NCBI RefSeq assembly: GCF_001577835.2
Contig: NC_029547.1
Location: 58,990,112-59,054,111, forward strand
DNA: 64,000 nt
Direction: 5' to 3'
DNA from: Coturnix japonica
Taxonomy: Eukaryota > Chordata > Aves > Galliformes > Phasianidae
Below, piece by piece: positions 39,250 to 57,000 of this stretch. The first letter of the stretch is position 1; the number at the start of each line of letters is the position of its first letter. Position numbers and translations under genes: made by a program. The notes under the pieces are model-generated. The model worked only from the letters and a program-made list of their open reading frames with translations, did not search any database and was not told the origin of the DNA.

Positions 39250-39730
39250 TTTGTCAGCAGAACTTTTAGGAAGGCACGCAATCCCTACGCCGGTGTTTCC
39301 CAGCGGGGGCAGAGCTCCCATCCGCGGGGCCGGGGTGGGGTATGGCCCCGTTCCGGCTGGTGGTGAGGGAAGCCCGGAGCTAGAGGGCAGGGCTGAACTT
39401 TGCTCTTGCTCCGGGGCAAATGCAATCGGGGCGGTGCTTGCGCTGGCAATAAAAGCTGCCGAGTGTGCTCGTCTTTGTCTTCTAGGACGCGTATCGTGAC
39501 TTCGGGAGCTGAGGCAGCGGGCGCCGGACCGGTAGCGTGTGACTCAGCCTTGATAGCAGAAGACAGATCTTTGAATCCCCGCCCGTTTAAAGTATGAGCT
39601 GCTTTCTCCTCGCTCGCTTATAAGAATGAGAATGAGGCTGCGAGGGAAATACACACTCAAGCCGCTCGGTTTGCTCGTTGTTTGGGAAATGCGCTGCCAG
39701 GTTTTAGCCTGGAGCTTGGCAACTGCAGAA
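39250..39730 (+). promoter_or_regulatory. PTGR1: PTGR1 promoter and probable first exon
   Basis: A locally GC- and CpG-rich block immediately 5' of PTGR1. TGACTCAGC at 39540-39548 fits the antioxidant response element core TGACNNNGC and also contains an AP-1 site. A TATA-like TTATAAGAA at 39617-39625 lies about 80 bp further on, and another AATAAAAGC near 39449. A non-coding first exon probably starts after the second TATA-like box and may end at the donor CTGCCAG/GTTTTA near 39700. Mammalian PTGR1 is a known NRF2 target, so regulation through this site is plausible but inferred. Confidence 0.6.
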
Positions 39731-39989
39731 ACTTTTTCTTTCCACTGATGACGTTGTTACTGGCTGGGAAAATGCTTCTCCCGGTTTTGCTAAACCTTTT
39801 GTTAAGCTTCTTGCTTTCCTTAAACCAGTAGATTTTGTCCTAGGTATTTCTTAATCATGGGAGATGCATCTCAGCGGGGCTGACCTCTCACACGGCTGGC
39901 CTCAGCTGCGAGTGAGCATCAGAGATTGGTGGCTTCAGATGTAGCTATCAGGATGCTTGGGTTTTGTGCTCCCCTGTGGCCCTTGCTAG

Positions 39990-47125
<7,136 letters not shown>

Positions 47126-47381
47126 AGGTCACTTATTCCCGGGATATGAGCACAGGAGAATGTGATTCTGTTCATATAATGTTGTAAACTCGATGTTAAA
47201 AACGTGTATTTCTGTGCTTTTGCTGGATGTTTGGGGATAATTTCTCTTATTATTGGCCTAATAGGTATGTGCCTATGGTTTTGCTCTCGGAGAGCTTGAG
47301 AACTGCTATAACCAGCTATGCAAAAAAGCCTTGAAACTTTTGAACCTCATCAGAACTGTAACGGGTTTATCTGTAGTTTGA

Positions 47382-47387
47382 AATAAA
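47382..47387 (+). terminator. PTGR1: PTGR1 poly(A) signal
   Basis: AATAAA about 257 bp after the PTGR1 stop. A further AATAAA lies near 47892. Confidence 0.65.
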
Positions 47388-47389
47388 CC

Positions 47390-48240
47390 TAAGTTGACCT
47401 ATGAAAAAGCAAGAGGCAATTCTGGAAGCTTTCCCAGCAAATGGCACGCCCAATGACTAATGTTTACCTATTGATTTTGTCCAGAACTGTGTAAGAGGGA
47501 ATTTAATTTTGTAACGAATGTTAGAGAGCAAAGATCAAACTAACGGTGTATGGGGATTCCCAGTGTCTACACATGGCTGTATTTTTTACTTCTTTGTTTT
47601 TTAATTGCATCAAGGAATGGATGTACCAGTTATTCTGAGATAATGAAAAGAAATCTGTTGATGGGTACTTCACTTTTGAATTTCTTTACTTCCTTGAAAT
47701 TAACACATGATAACACATGATCTTGGTAACATTTTAGCCACCTACTATGGTATGAGTTATATGATTAGGTCACAAATTTCCTTAAGTAATATAGGAATCA
47801 GCATCTGAGCTTGTCATGATCAGATCAGACCTGTTACTAGCTGCACGTTACAAAAAGATATTGAATTTGATGGTAATCCATTCCTGGGTGAAAAATAAAT
47901 GCTGCTATAGAGGAAAACTGAGATGATTTTTTTGATCTAGCTATTGATATCTGAAGAGGGATTAAAAGAGGCATTAATATCTTTGCAGGGGCAGGGCTGG
48001 TGACCTATGTGAAGAAAGAATTGCCAGGTAGTGTTCCTGTCTCTTGTAAATGATTTGTTAGAATAACTGACTTCAGCCAGCTAGCAGTGCACCTTGTTGC
48101 CATGCCGCTGTGGTGGTTCTTCCCTCTCAGGCAGCCTGGCCTAGCTCTGGGCACTCACCCATCACTCAACACCCACCCAAACATTGTCTCAAGAGAATTC
48201 ATCTTCACTCAGTATTGCCCAAGCAAGCCAGGAGATTGGA
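47390..48240. other. Interval between PTGR1 3' end and the array
   Basis: AT-rich sequence with no recognised exon. It may include an extended PTGR1 3' UTR. The left edge of the array lies somewhere between about 48240 and 48400, in a T-rich stretch with a repeated TTGAACAAAGTCTAA motif. Confidence 0.45.
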
Positions 48241-48401
48241 AATCTATAAATAATAGACCACGGACTAACAGTTTTTATTTTGAACAAAGTCTAAATGCTT
48301 TATTAACATTTCAACAATTTTTTTTAATTTTTAATTTTTTTTTTTTAATTTTTTATTGTTTTTTTGAACAAAGTCTAATTCTTAACATTTCAACGTAACA
48401 T

Positions 48402-48577
48402 TACTAGAAGTGATATTCTGACATTCTAATGATGGTGATGTTTCTGGTGGTTTCCTGTGCTTTTTAGGAAGTGCCGTGGTGTCTGCTGCTCTTCCTTCAT
48501 GGGCTCTCCACACTTGGACTTCTCCTCCTTTTCTTCTTTTTCTGACACTACTAGAAGTGATATTCCATATATGCGGT
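48402..48577 (-). pseudogene. TOPORS-like unit 0, rearranged 3' fragment
   Basis: 48425-48520 corresponds to the 3' end of the TOPORS-like transcript in units 1 and 2 (GGAAGTGCC, GTGTCTGCTGCTCTTCC). It then jumps within a shared TTTTCTTCTTTT tract to a segment that in full units lies further downstream on that transcript (CTGACACTACTAGAAGTGAT). The CTACTAGAAGTGATATTC block therefore occurs near both ends. The piece stops where an LTR begins at 48578. It is either a real deletion/rearrangement at the array edge or a mis-assembly next to the gap. Confidence 0.6.
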
Positions 48578-48798
48578 TGTCACGGAGTTCTCTTTAGAGC
48601 TCACTCCGGGACAGTGGGCACAAAACCCGGGGCAGCAGGAACAAAAGCCCCCCCCTTTTTTTCTCTAGCGGCACGGCGGCGCGGCCCGGCGCGGCCCGGC
48701 CACGTGCGTTTAGGGAGACGGGGAAGGGAAGGGAGATTGCGATTAGGTCTAACAAAAAAATGAGGGAGGAAAAAGGTGATCTGAGAACGAATGGCAGT
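48578..48798. mobile_element. ERV LTR fragment inserted in array unit 0, running into gap
   Basis: It starts TGTCACGGAGTTC, directly after ATATATGCGGT. The two full units read through the same place without interruption (GCGGTAACAC in unit 2), which gives an empty-site comparison. The sequence is GC-rich in the middle. The far end is lost in the N run, so neither the second target duplication nor any internal part can be seen. It shares only its first bases with the solo LTR at 6050. Fossil element, family not named. Confidence 0.6.
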
Positions 48799-48898
48799 NN
48801 NNNNNNNNNNNNNNNNNNNNNNNNNNNNNNNNNNNNNNNNNNNNNNNNNNNNNNNNNNNNNNNNNNNNNNNNNNNNNNNNNNNNNNNNNNNNNNNNNN
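48799..48898. other. Assembly gap, 100 N
   Basis: Exactly 100 N, the conventional size for a gap of unknown length. The TOPORS-like coding part of unit 0 would be expected here, so the true gap may be more than 2 kb. Confidence 0.99.
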
Positions 48899-49330
48899 GG
48901 TGCAGAAACGTCGCAACAGCCAAACATTTAATGCAGCTTGAGTCCTTGAGACACAACAACGCGAGAGAAGCAGCGCGAACGTTAACAGCTTTCATGTACA
49001 CGTCTTTGCAGCAATGTTGGGTCTTTTCAGTGCTGCAGGGTTGAATCATGCTGGCAGAATGTCTCTCTAGCAGGCAGATTCTTGTCTTCCTCCCCACTCC
49101 CCAGGTGACCATGTTGGCATGATCAGGAACTTTAGGATTCACATAGAACCGTTCCCAAGACGCCACTTCCCGAAAGAGACCAATCACTGTACAGTGTGAA
49201 AAACAGGAGCAGCTTCCTCTGTCTTTTGAGAAATATAGGCCTCGCCGACTGTCTCTCTGTTGCGTCAGCTGGGCTAACAGCATCCGAGTGAGAGCACACG
49301 CTGATGAAAGTCCGCTAGTAACGTGGTCTT
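48899..49330 (-). other. TOPORS-like unit 0, first-exon region
   Basis: On the minus strand this runs from just after the TATA box towards the gap and matches the equivalent parts at 52242-52660 and 55553-55970. It is likely 5' UTR or first exon of the TOPORS-like transcript. A partly open frame (...SWERFYVNPKVPDHA...) is visible, but I cannot assign it to a domain. Confidence 0.45.
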
Positions 49331-49372
49331 GCTTTTATACTCGACGTCAGTAGCTACGTCATAGAACGTCAA
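49331..49372 (-). promoter_or_regulatory. TOPORS-like promoter, unit 0: TATA with CRE-like sites
   Basis: On the minus strand GTATAAAAGC (49331-49340) lies just downstream of three CRE-like half-to-full sites (GACGTCA 49343-49349, TACGTCA 49355-49361, AACGTCA 49366-49372 on +). Equivalent positions in units 1 and 2 carry the full palindrome TGACGTCA (52675-52682 and 55980-55987). CRE close to TATA is the usual design of CREM/CREB-driven testis genes; expression is inferred only. Confidence 0.5.
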
Positions 49373-49399
49373 CCCCTGCGACGCCTATAACGAATATCT

Positions 49400-50029
49400 T
49401 AAAACTATGTTGGAAATGACTGCTTTTTTACACCGAATTGGGTGTAATCAATCCTAAAAAAGGTTCTCTTTTACTTTTGGGATCTCTGTTGTGTGGGGAT
49501 ACAAGAAAAGCTGTTCAGAGCAGCAGCTGTGGAGCAAGTAACAGCAATGAGAACGACAAGGATCAACCTCTGCAAGGAGAAGAAGAGGTCTCTACAGCTC
49601 TGATTGATATGTTGCCTGCATGGACGTTGCAGATAAGTGTTTTGTAGAATGTGCTTTGTTGACATGTAAGGGTTTGGGAAAGTTGTAAGGGCGGAATGGG
49701 AAAGTTAGAAAAATAACAACTTGTGAAGGTTATATAGAGCTGTGAGAACTTGTAATAAACGATTTGATGGTTCACAATCTGAGTCCGTGCTCAGACGGCT
49801 GCACTGTTGTTTCTAAAGTAAAGGTGTGAAATCAACAGGAACTTGCAGGCGCTTTCTTTGGAGAATGATGTTTCGGAGAGCCTATTCAAGAGAGATTTTG
49901 GTTAGGGATGGGAAGGACAGTGACCAGTCGGTTCATGACAGTATTTTCCAGACGTTGAAGAATCCATAGCCTTATGGAGAAGGCCTGCCAGGATTGGGAT
50001 GCAGGGCGATTCTCTCCAAACGCTAACCC
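49400..50029 (+). mobile_element. LTR-like block, unit 0
   Basis: A plus-strand retroviral-type promoter and polyadenylation layout: TATATAG at 49731-49737, then AATAAA at 49754-49759, followed by a U5-like stretch (TGAGTCCGTGCTCAGACGGC). It resembles an avian ERV 3' end plus LTR, but I cannot name the family and the outer edges are not defined by a target duplication. It recurs at 52730-53370 and 56040-56715. It lies head to head with the TOPORS-like promoter about 400 bp away. Treated as a fossil element that has been amplified with the array. Confidence 0.5.
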
Positions 50030-50572
50030 ATTCATCTTTGAGATGAAAAAAGCTCCTGAATTACAGGTCGAAAGCTGTTTTGGAGCTTAGGAGCTCGCAC
50101 AGTCATCATACAGCGTACGTCAGTCTTGGGAGCATCTAACGACATAGAGCCTTTCCACCCAGCCATACTCTGTGTTCCATGTTGCGAGCCTGTGTTTGAA
50201 ACAATCCTCTCTTCTTTTCCTTGCAGGGTTGTAAAAAGTTGGTGGGCTGTGCTGGGCTCAGATAGCAAGGTTGCAATCTCTGAAACAAAAATACTCTTTG
50301 ATGAACCTTCAATTACAAGAAAGCGTTCTCTTTCCGTTGGATGAGCACTGCGTAAAAGCCTCTCCTGATGGTATGAACTGCTTCTTTGACAACGCGACGT
50401 TCAGAAATGATCCCTGGCCCTCAGCAAGGCTGTTAATTTCTTTAGCCTGATTGGCAGGAACTCGATACTTTTGAGTTCACACCTAACTGAGTACATGGTT
50501 CTCCGGTAAGAATCTTACTGGAGCTTACTTGTTCCATTCTTACTTTTTTTTCTTCTTTTTCTTGATAAACAC
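50030..50572 (+). pseudogene. PTGR1 exon segment copy, array unit 1
   Basis: Matches the native PTGR1 region of about 44921-45462: 3' intron with TTCCTTGCAG acceptor, the exon GCKVVGC...[10 protein letters not shown], the GC donor, and the following intron up to a T-run. It differs from the native copy by many small indels and few substitutions. Only this one exon is present, so it is a duplicated fragment and not a second gene. It is followed immediately by the 3' end of the TOPORS-like gene on the opposite strand. Confidence 0.85.
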
Positions 50573-50682
50573 TGAACTAGAAGTGATATCATATATGCGC
50601 GTAACAACCATTTTTCTACTTCTTATTTGAGATCAACTTGTATCACAACTTACTAATAACAAATCAGAATGTCATAACTACT

Positions 50683-50688
50683 TTTATT
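50683..50688 (-). terminator. Poly(A) signal of TOPORS-like gene, unit 1
   Basis: TTTATT on +, AATAAA on the gene strand, about 180 bp after the probable stop. The same signal in unit 2 is at 53961-53966. Confidence 0.55.
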
Positions 50689-50863
50689 TTAAGAACTAAA
50701 CTAAGAACTAAACTAAGAACTAACTAGAATAAACTAATGATGGTGATGTTCTGTGGTCCTGTGCCTTTCAGGAAGTGCCATGGTGTCTGCGCTGCTCTTC
50801 CTTATATGTGCTCTCCACAAGGACTTGGACTTTCTCCTTTCGCTCTTTTCCCTTCAGGTTCTA

Positions 50864-52099
50864 CCATCCAGCTCACTGGGTAAGTCCTGCAAGGCTGCAA
50901 AGGTATTTGTAGTAATCACTGGAGTTGGTATATCGGTGCGCATTTTTTCCTCCGTGCTGGTGTTTTGCTTCTCCGTTTTTTCTCCCGTGCGCGAGTTTTG
51001 CCTTATCTTTTTTCCTCCAGGGCTTTTCACGTCTTCTTCCTTTGCCTCTGCAGAGGGACTATTTGATCTTGGAGCGTGACCGACTCCTTGATCCTTGCAT
51101 CGTTCCTGTAATTGGAGTCATCTCCCTCATGTAGTCCCATCTGACCTTGCAGATCTGTCCCCCTTCTGTGAAGGCCCTGGGACTTGAATTCTGGGCTCAG
51201 TAGGCTCTGTGAAGAGTGAGCTTCAGAATAAGTCCTCTTCCTGCAGGAGGGGCTGTCTCTGCCTGTCTTTGGACTGTCACGCTTGTATTTGCTGCAGTGG
51301 CTGTCTCCTCTGTTGTGTGATCATTGTCTTGGCTGCTTTGTCCACGGCCCTTTGTGATATGGTCTGCTGGATCTCTGGCTGCAGTGTTCTTATGGCTACC
51401 GGAGCCTCCATGGCTTTCTTGAAAGGGGCTCATTCCATGAGACCTTGACTTCTTTCTTTTTTCGTCCCGATGTTTGCTGCCATCTCTGCTTCTTGAGCGC
51501 TTCCTTTTAAGATTGTGTTCACTGTGACACTTCCGAGGCTGCAGCTTAATTCTCTTCCAAGTATAGTTCTTTGGCAGTGCTCTCCTTCTGAGGAGCTGCG
51601 GTTGCGCCGTACTCTTTTTAAAATAGAGGATGAAGGCCCTGGAGTTTCATCATCCCAGGGACTCTGACCAACAGCTATGAGAACAGGTGACTGGGCTTTC
51701 GACCCAGGAATATCAGTAACTGCTGAGTTTGAGCCACTTCCTTCATCCCGTGGTGGTGCGAGATATTTGTAGTCCAGCAGACCATTCTTGTACTTGTTCA
51801 GAATGCTTTGGGTAAGAGCGCTGGTGCTGGGATAGGGGGAATCATAATCTTCTGGAGGCGGGACTTTGTATTCTTGAAAGTCATTGTCAAGCAACGGGAT
51901 GTTGAATGGAAAGAATGGAATTGAAGGGGCAATCCGTGCGCAGACTGGGCCGTGCGTCTTTTGTTGTTATTTCTTTGAAGCGTTTCATGATACAACGGAA
52001 GCAGAAACTGTTGCCAGCAATTGTATCTGGGCGGGCAACATTGTCCAGTTTGTTGGAGCAACAATAGGACATTGGGTCAGGAGAAGTGTCTGTAGTCAT
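50864..52099 (-). CDS. TOPORS-like compact E3 ligase gene, unit 1 (frame unreliable)
   Basis: TOPORS is a nuclear RING ubiquitin and SUMO E3 ligase with an RS-rich C-terminal part. Visible on the minus strand: a start ATG at 52099 (MTTDTS); a RING-like region containing LDNVARPD and FCFRC, comparable to FDNVAYLD...FCFRC in TOPORS; DNDFQEY, comparable to EDDFKEY after the RING; SPWDDETPGPSS, nearly identical to a TOPORS motif; then basic RS-type sequence and a probable stop at about 50864. The span is near 410 codons, against about 1045 for TOPORS, so the middle is largely missing. Several small indels relative to unit 2 split the reading frame; given the local base quality I cannot say whether they are real. 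The gene has a matching promoter at about 52680 and a poly(A) signal at 50683. Comparison with TOPORS is from memory. Confidence 0.65.
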
Positions 52100-52189
52100 G
52101 GTCTACAGCTTCTGGATGTTAACTTTGGGCTAAGAGCTGCTGTCCTCTACAAACAGGCTATGGAAGCTCTGTTCTACAAAAAAAGGAGA

Positions 52190-52680
52190 CAAAAATATGT
52201 GCTCTTAATTCCCAAGAGAAATAAAGTAATTAAACTCTAAAGTGCAGAAACGTGCAACAGCCAACATTAAATCGCCAGCCCTTTAGTCCTGAGACGACAA
52301 CCAACCGAGAAGCAGCAAGCAACGTAACAGCTTCATGTACGTCTTTGGAGCAAATGGTTGGTCTTTTCAGTGCTGCAGGGTTGAATCATCTGGCTAGATG
52401 TCCTCTCCTAGCAGGCAAAGAACTCTTGTCTTCACTCCCCACTCCCAGGTGACCACTTTGGCATGATCAGGAACTTTAGGATTCACATAGAACCTTCCAA
52501 ACCTCACTTCCGAAAGAGACCATCACTTTACATGTGAACAAACAGGAGCAGCTTCTCTGTCTTTTGAGAAATTAGGCTTCGCCGACTGTCCTCTGTGCGT
52601 CCAGCTGGGCTAACAGCACCGAGTGAAGCACACGGGCTGATGAAGTCCGCTAGTGAAAAACTGGTCTGCCTTAATGACGT
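52190..52680 (-). promoter_or_regulatory. TOPORS-like unit 1: CRE promoter, first exon and upstream acceptor
   Basis: The palindromic CRE TGACGTCA is at 52675-52682. The first-exon region, homologous to 48899-49330, follows on the minus strand, then a pyrimidine-rich tract ending TTTTTTGTAG just before AACAGAGCTTCC (about 52170-52190). That is a plausible 3' splice site leading to the coding exon. This gives a two-exon transcript model with a non-coding or short first exon. Confidence 0.45.
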
Positions 52681-52729
52681 CAGTAATGCTACCGTCTAAG
52701 AAACGTCCAACCCCTGCAACCGCCCTATA

Positions 52730-53369
52730 ACGAAATCTTAAAACTATGTTGAAATGACTGCTTTTTTACACCGAATTGGGTGTAATCAATCCTAAAAAAG
52801 GTTCTCTTTTACTTTTGGGATCTCTGTTGTGTGGGGATACAAGAAAAGCTGTTCAGAGCAGCTAGCTGTGGAGCCAAGAATAAACAGCATGAAGACACCA
52901 AGGGACACCTCTGCAAGGAGAAGAAGGAGTCTCACAGCTTGATTGGATATTGGCCTGCCTGGACAGTTGCAAAGTGTTTTGTAGAATGCTTTGTTGACAT
53001 GTAAGGTGTTTGGGAAAGTTGTAAGCGGCGGATGGGAAAAGTTAGAAAATTACAACTTGTGAAGGTATATAAGGGATGTGAGAACTTGTAATAAACGATT
53101 TTGGATGGTTCACATCTGAGTCCCGTGCCTCAGACGCTGCACTGTTGTTTCTAAGTAAAGGTGTGAAATCACAGGGAACTTGGCAGAGCGCTTCTGGAAG
53201 ATGATGGTAGGAGAGCCCTTCAAGAGAGATTTTTGTTAGGGATGGGAAGGACATGAACGCAGTCAGGTGCATCGAGTATTTCCAAGACGCTGGAATCCAT
53301 AGCCTTATGGAGCAGGCGCTGCCAAGGATTGGGAGCAAGGGCGATCTCCTCCAACCTAAACCATTCATT
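52730..53369 (+). mobile_element. LTR-like block, unit 1
   Basis: Second copy of the plus-strand LTR-like block, with GTATATAAGG near 53065 and AATAAA at 53090-53095, followed by the same U5-like and flanking sequence up to the junction with the PTGR1 segment. Fossil, edges undefined. Confidence 0.5.
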
Positions 53370-53845
<476 letters not shown>

Positions 53846-54131
53846 TTTTCTGACACTACTAGAAGTGATATTCCATATATGCGGTAACACATTTCTACTT
53901 CTTATTTGAGATCAACTTGTATCACACTTACTAAATACAACAGTATAGTTCATAACTACTTTTATTTTAAGAACTAAAACTAAGAACTAAACTAAGACTA
54001 AAACTAAGAATTAAACTAATGATGGTGATGTTTCTGGTGGTTCTGTTCTTTCAGGAAGTGCCATGGTGTCTGCTGTCTTCCTTCATAAGGCCTCTCACAA
54101 CACTTGGAGCTTCTCCTTTCCCTTCTTTTCC

Positions 54132-55416
54132 TCAGGTTCTCCATCCCAGCTCACTGGGTAGTCTGCAAGGCTTGCAAAGGTATTTGTAGTAATCACTGGG
54201 CTGTTTGGATATATCGTGCCGCATTTTTCCTCCGTGCTGGTGTTTTGCTTCTCCGTTTTTTCTACGTGCCGAGTTTTGCACTTTCTTTTTCCTCCAGGCT
54301 TTTCACGTCTTCTTCTTGCCTCTGCAGAGGGACTATTTGATCTGGAGCGTGACCGACTCCTTGATCTGCATCGTCTGTAATTGGAGTCATCTCCCTCATG
54401 TAGTCCCATCTGACCTTGCAGATCTGTCCCCCCCCCGCCCCCCCCCCCCTTCTGTGGAAGGCTGGGAGCCTTGAAATTCTGGCTCAGTAGGCTTCTGTGA
54501 AGAGTGAGCTTCAGAATAAGTCCTCTTCCTGCAGGAGGGGCTGTCTCTGCCTGTCTTTGGACTGTCACGCTTGTATTTGCTGCAGTGGCTGTCTCCTCTG
54601 TTGTGATGATCATTGTCTTGGCTGCTTTGTCCACGGCCTTTGTGATATGGTCTGCTGGAATCTCTGGCTGCAGTGTTCTTATGGCTACCGGAGCCTCCAT
54701 GGCTTTCTTGAAAGGGGCTCATTCCATGAGACCTTGACTTTTTTTTTTTCGTCCCGATGTTTGCTGCCATCTCTGCTTCTTGAGCGCTTCCTTTAAGATT
54801 GGTTCACTGTGACCAACATCTTCCGAAGGTGGCCCAGGGCGCTGCAGGCGTTAATTCTCTTTTCCCAAGTATAGTTCTTGGCAGTGCTTCGGTCCTTTAC
54901 TGAGTGAGTGCTACGTACTGATGATGTGTGCGGTTGCGCCGTACTCTTTTAAAAATAGAGGATGAAGGCCCTGGAGTTTCATCATCCCAGGGACTCTGAC
55001 CAACAGCAGAAACAGGTGAGCTGGGCTTCGACCCAGGAATATCAGTAACTGCTGAGTTTGAGCCACTTCCTTCATCCCGTGGTGGTGCGAGATATTTGTA
55101 GTCCAAGCAAGACCATCTTGTACTTGTTCAGAATGCTTTGGGTAAGAGCGCTGGTGCTGGGATAGGGGGAATCATAATCTTCTGGAGGCGGGACTTTGTA
55201 TTCTTGAAAGTCATTGTCAGCACGGATTGAATGAAAGATGGAATTGAAGGGCATCCGTGCAGACTGGGCAAGTCCGCTGTGATTCTTGACCGATCCAGGA
55301 TACAGACGGAAAGCAAGAAACTGTGCCAGCAAGTATCACACCTGGGCGGGCAACATTGTCCAGTTTGTTGGAGCATAGGAACACTTGGAGTCAGGAGAAG
55401 TTTGGTCTGTAGTCAT
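54132..55416 (-). CDS. TOPORS-like compact E3 ligase gene, unit 2 (frame unreliable)
   Basis: Second copy of the gene. Start ATG at 55416, probable stop near 54132. Segments open in one frame or another include ADNDFQEYKVPPPEDYDSPY, SPWDDETPGPSS, MAANIGTKKKKSRSHGMSPF, a run of RSRSRSRSRS, and REKPGGKRKCKTRHVE, the last nearly identical to a motif in the C-terminal half of TOPORS. The overall order, RING region, acidic/proline linker, WDDETPGPS, RS-rich basic tail, follows TOPORS with the central part removed. A C-run at 54428-54449 that is much shorter in unit 1 is likely a sequencing error. Upstream lies a CRE at 55980-55987; the poly(A) signal is at 53961-53966. Confidence 0.65.
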
Positions 55417-55439
55417 GGTCTAGAAGCTTTGGATGTTAC

Positions 55440-55990
55440 TTCTGGGCTAAAGAGCCTGCTGTCCTCTTCAAACAGGCATGGAAGCTCTGTTCTACAAAAA
55501 GGAGCAAAATATGTGCTCTTAATGTCGCCAGAGAGAATAAAGTAACTACTCTAGGTGGAAACGTGCAACAGCAACATTAATTGCCGAGCCTTATCCTGAG
55601 ACACAACCAACGAAAGAGCAGACGCAACGTACAGCTTTCATGGTAGCAATCTTTGGCAGCAATGTTGGTCTTTTCAGTGCTGCACCGGGTTGGAATGCAT
55701 GCTGGCAGATGTCTCTCTAGAGGCAGAACTCTTGTCTTCCCTCCGCACTCCCAGGTGACCACTTTGGCATGATCAGGAACTTTAGGATTCACATAGAACC
55801 TCCCCAACACCGCACTTCCGACAGAGACCAATCACTTACATGTGAAACAGGAGCAGCTTCCTCTGTCTTTTGAAGAAATTGGCTCGCCGACTGTCTCTGT
55901 GCGTCCAGCTGGGCCTAACAGCACCGAGTGGAAGCACACGCTGTGAAAGTCCGCTCTAGTAACTGGTCCTTGCCTTTAGTGACGTCAGTA
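55440..55990 (-). promoter_or_regulatory. TOPORS-like unit 2: CRE promoter and first-exon region
   Basis: Homologous to the units at 48899-49372 and 52190-52682. It contains the perfect CRE TGACGTCA at 55980-55987 and further ACGTCA sites just beyond it. The TATA position reads CCTTTAG here and is degenerate compared with unit 0. Confidence 0.45.
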
Positions 55991-56039
55991 GCTTACGTCA
56001 TAGAACGTCAACCCCTGCGACCCGCCGCCTATTGTGCGT

Positions 56040-56715
56040 TTTGTCGTAACGCAATCTTAAAACTATGTTCAAAATGACTGCTTTTTTTTAACCAAGACGA
56101 ATCTGGGTGTAATTAATCCTAAAAAGGTTTCATCTTTGTACTTTTGGGAGTCTCGGTGTGTGTGGGCCGGCGATAGGGCAGAGAAGCCGCTCGCTGTGTC
56201 AGGAGAGCAGAGTCAGGCTGTGGAGCAGATAGACAGCATTGCTCAGAGGCCAGGCATCCTAGGCACCTTCTGCAGTGAGGAAAGAGTCTCAACAGCTCTG
56301 ATTGGAAATATGTGCCTGCATGGACACAGTTTGCAAAGTGTTTATGGTAGAATGCTTTGTTGACATGTAAGGTGTTTGGGAAAGTTGTAAGGGCGGATGG
56401 GAAAGTTAGGAAAAATAACAACTTGTGAAGGTATACTAAGCGGATGTGAGAAATTGTTAATAAATACGATTTGGATGGTTCACATCTGAGTCCGTGCCTC
56501 AGACGCTGCACTGTTGTTTCTAAGTAAAGGTGTGAAATCACAGGAACTTGCAGGCGCTTCTGGAGATGATGTAGGAGAGCCTTCAAGAGAGATTTTGTTA
56601 GGGATGGGAAGGACATGACCAGTCAGGTCATGAGTATTTCCAGACGCTGAGAATCCATAGCCTTATGGAGAAGCCTGCCCAAGGATTGGAGCAGGGCGAT
56701 CTCCTCCAACCTAAC
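56040..56715 (+). mobile_element. LTR-like block, unit 2, at right end of array
   Basis: Third copy of the LTR-like block. Its last array base is near 56715 (CCTAACCCATTC), after which the sequence changes to TATCGCATGATAA instead of the PTGR1 segment, marking the right array boundary. Fossil. Confidence 0.5.
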
Positions 56716-57000
56716 CCATTCTATCGCATGATAATTCTTACATCTGCAGCTGATCATCAAGTTGTTACTGAAAACCATAACCAAGAAAACTCTCTAAACC
56801 AAATGATAGTTTAGAAAGCTGGTTTTGGTTTATTGCAGCCACAGGTGTGTGGGGATCTCTCCACAAATGACGCACAGAGTTAAATCACAATGTACATTTA
56901 ACACCAGAATGTTTATACAACATCCCAAAATTTCTGCCTATTTCTAGGACTGTCAGACATGATAAATCTATGATTCTACCTGAACTGAACAGTTATGGGG
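56716..57000 (-). mobile_element. Possible ERV LTR fragment
   Basis: On the minus strand 'cacacacctgtggctgcaat' runs into AATAAACC and 'aaaaccagctttc', which looks like an LTR R/U5 boundary. No ends are visible, so this is tentative. Confidence 0.25.

Noticed and set aside
48594-49283. Long minus-strand frame of over 200 codons crossing the N run
   Set aside because: It is open only because the Ns are read as unknown residues. The two sides belong to an LTR fragment and to a TOPORS-like first exon.
54095-54700. A 201-codon minus-strand frame as a complete protein
   Set aside because: It switches frame relative to the homologous segments of unit 1 and is a patchwork made by indels within the TOPORS-like coding region.
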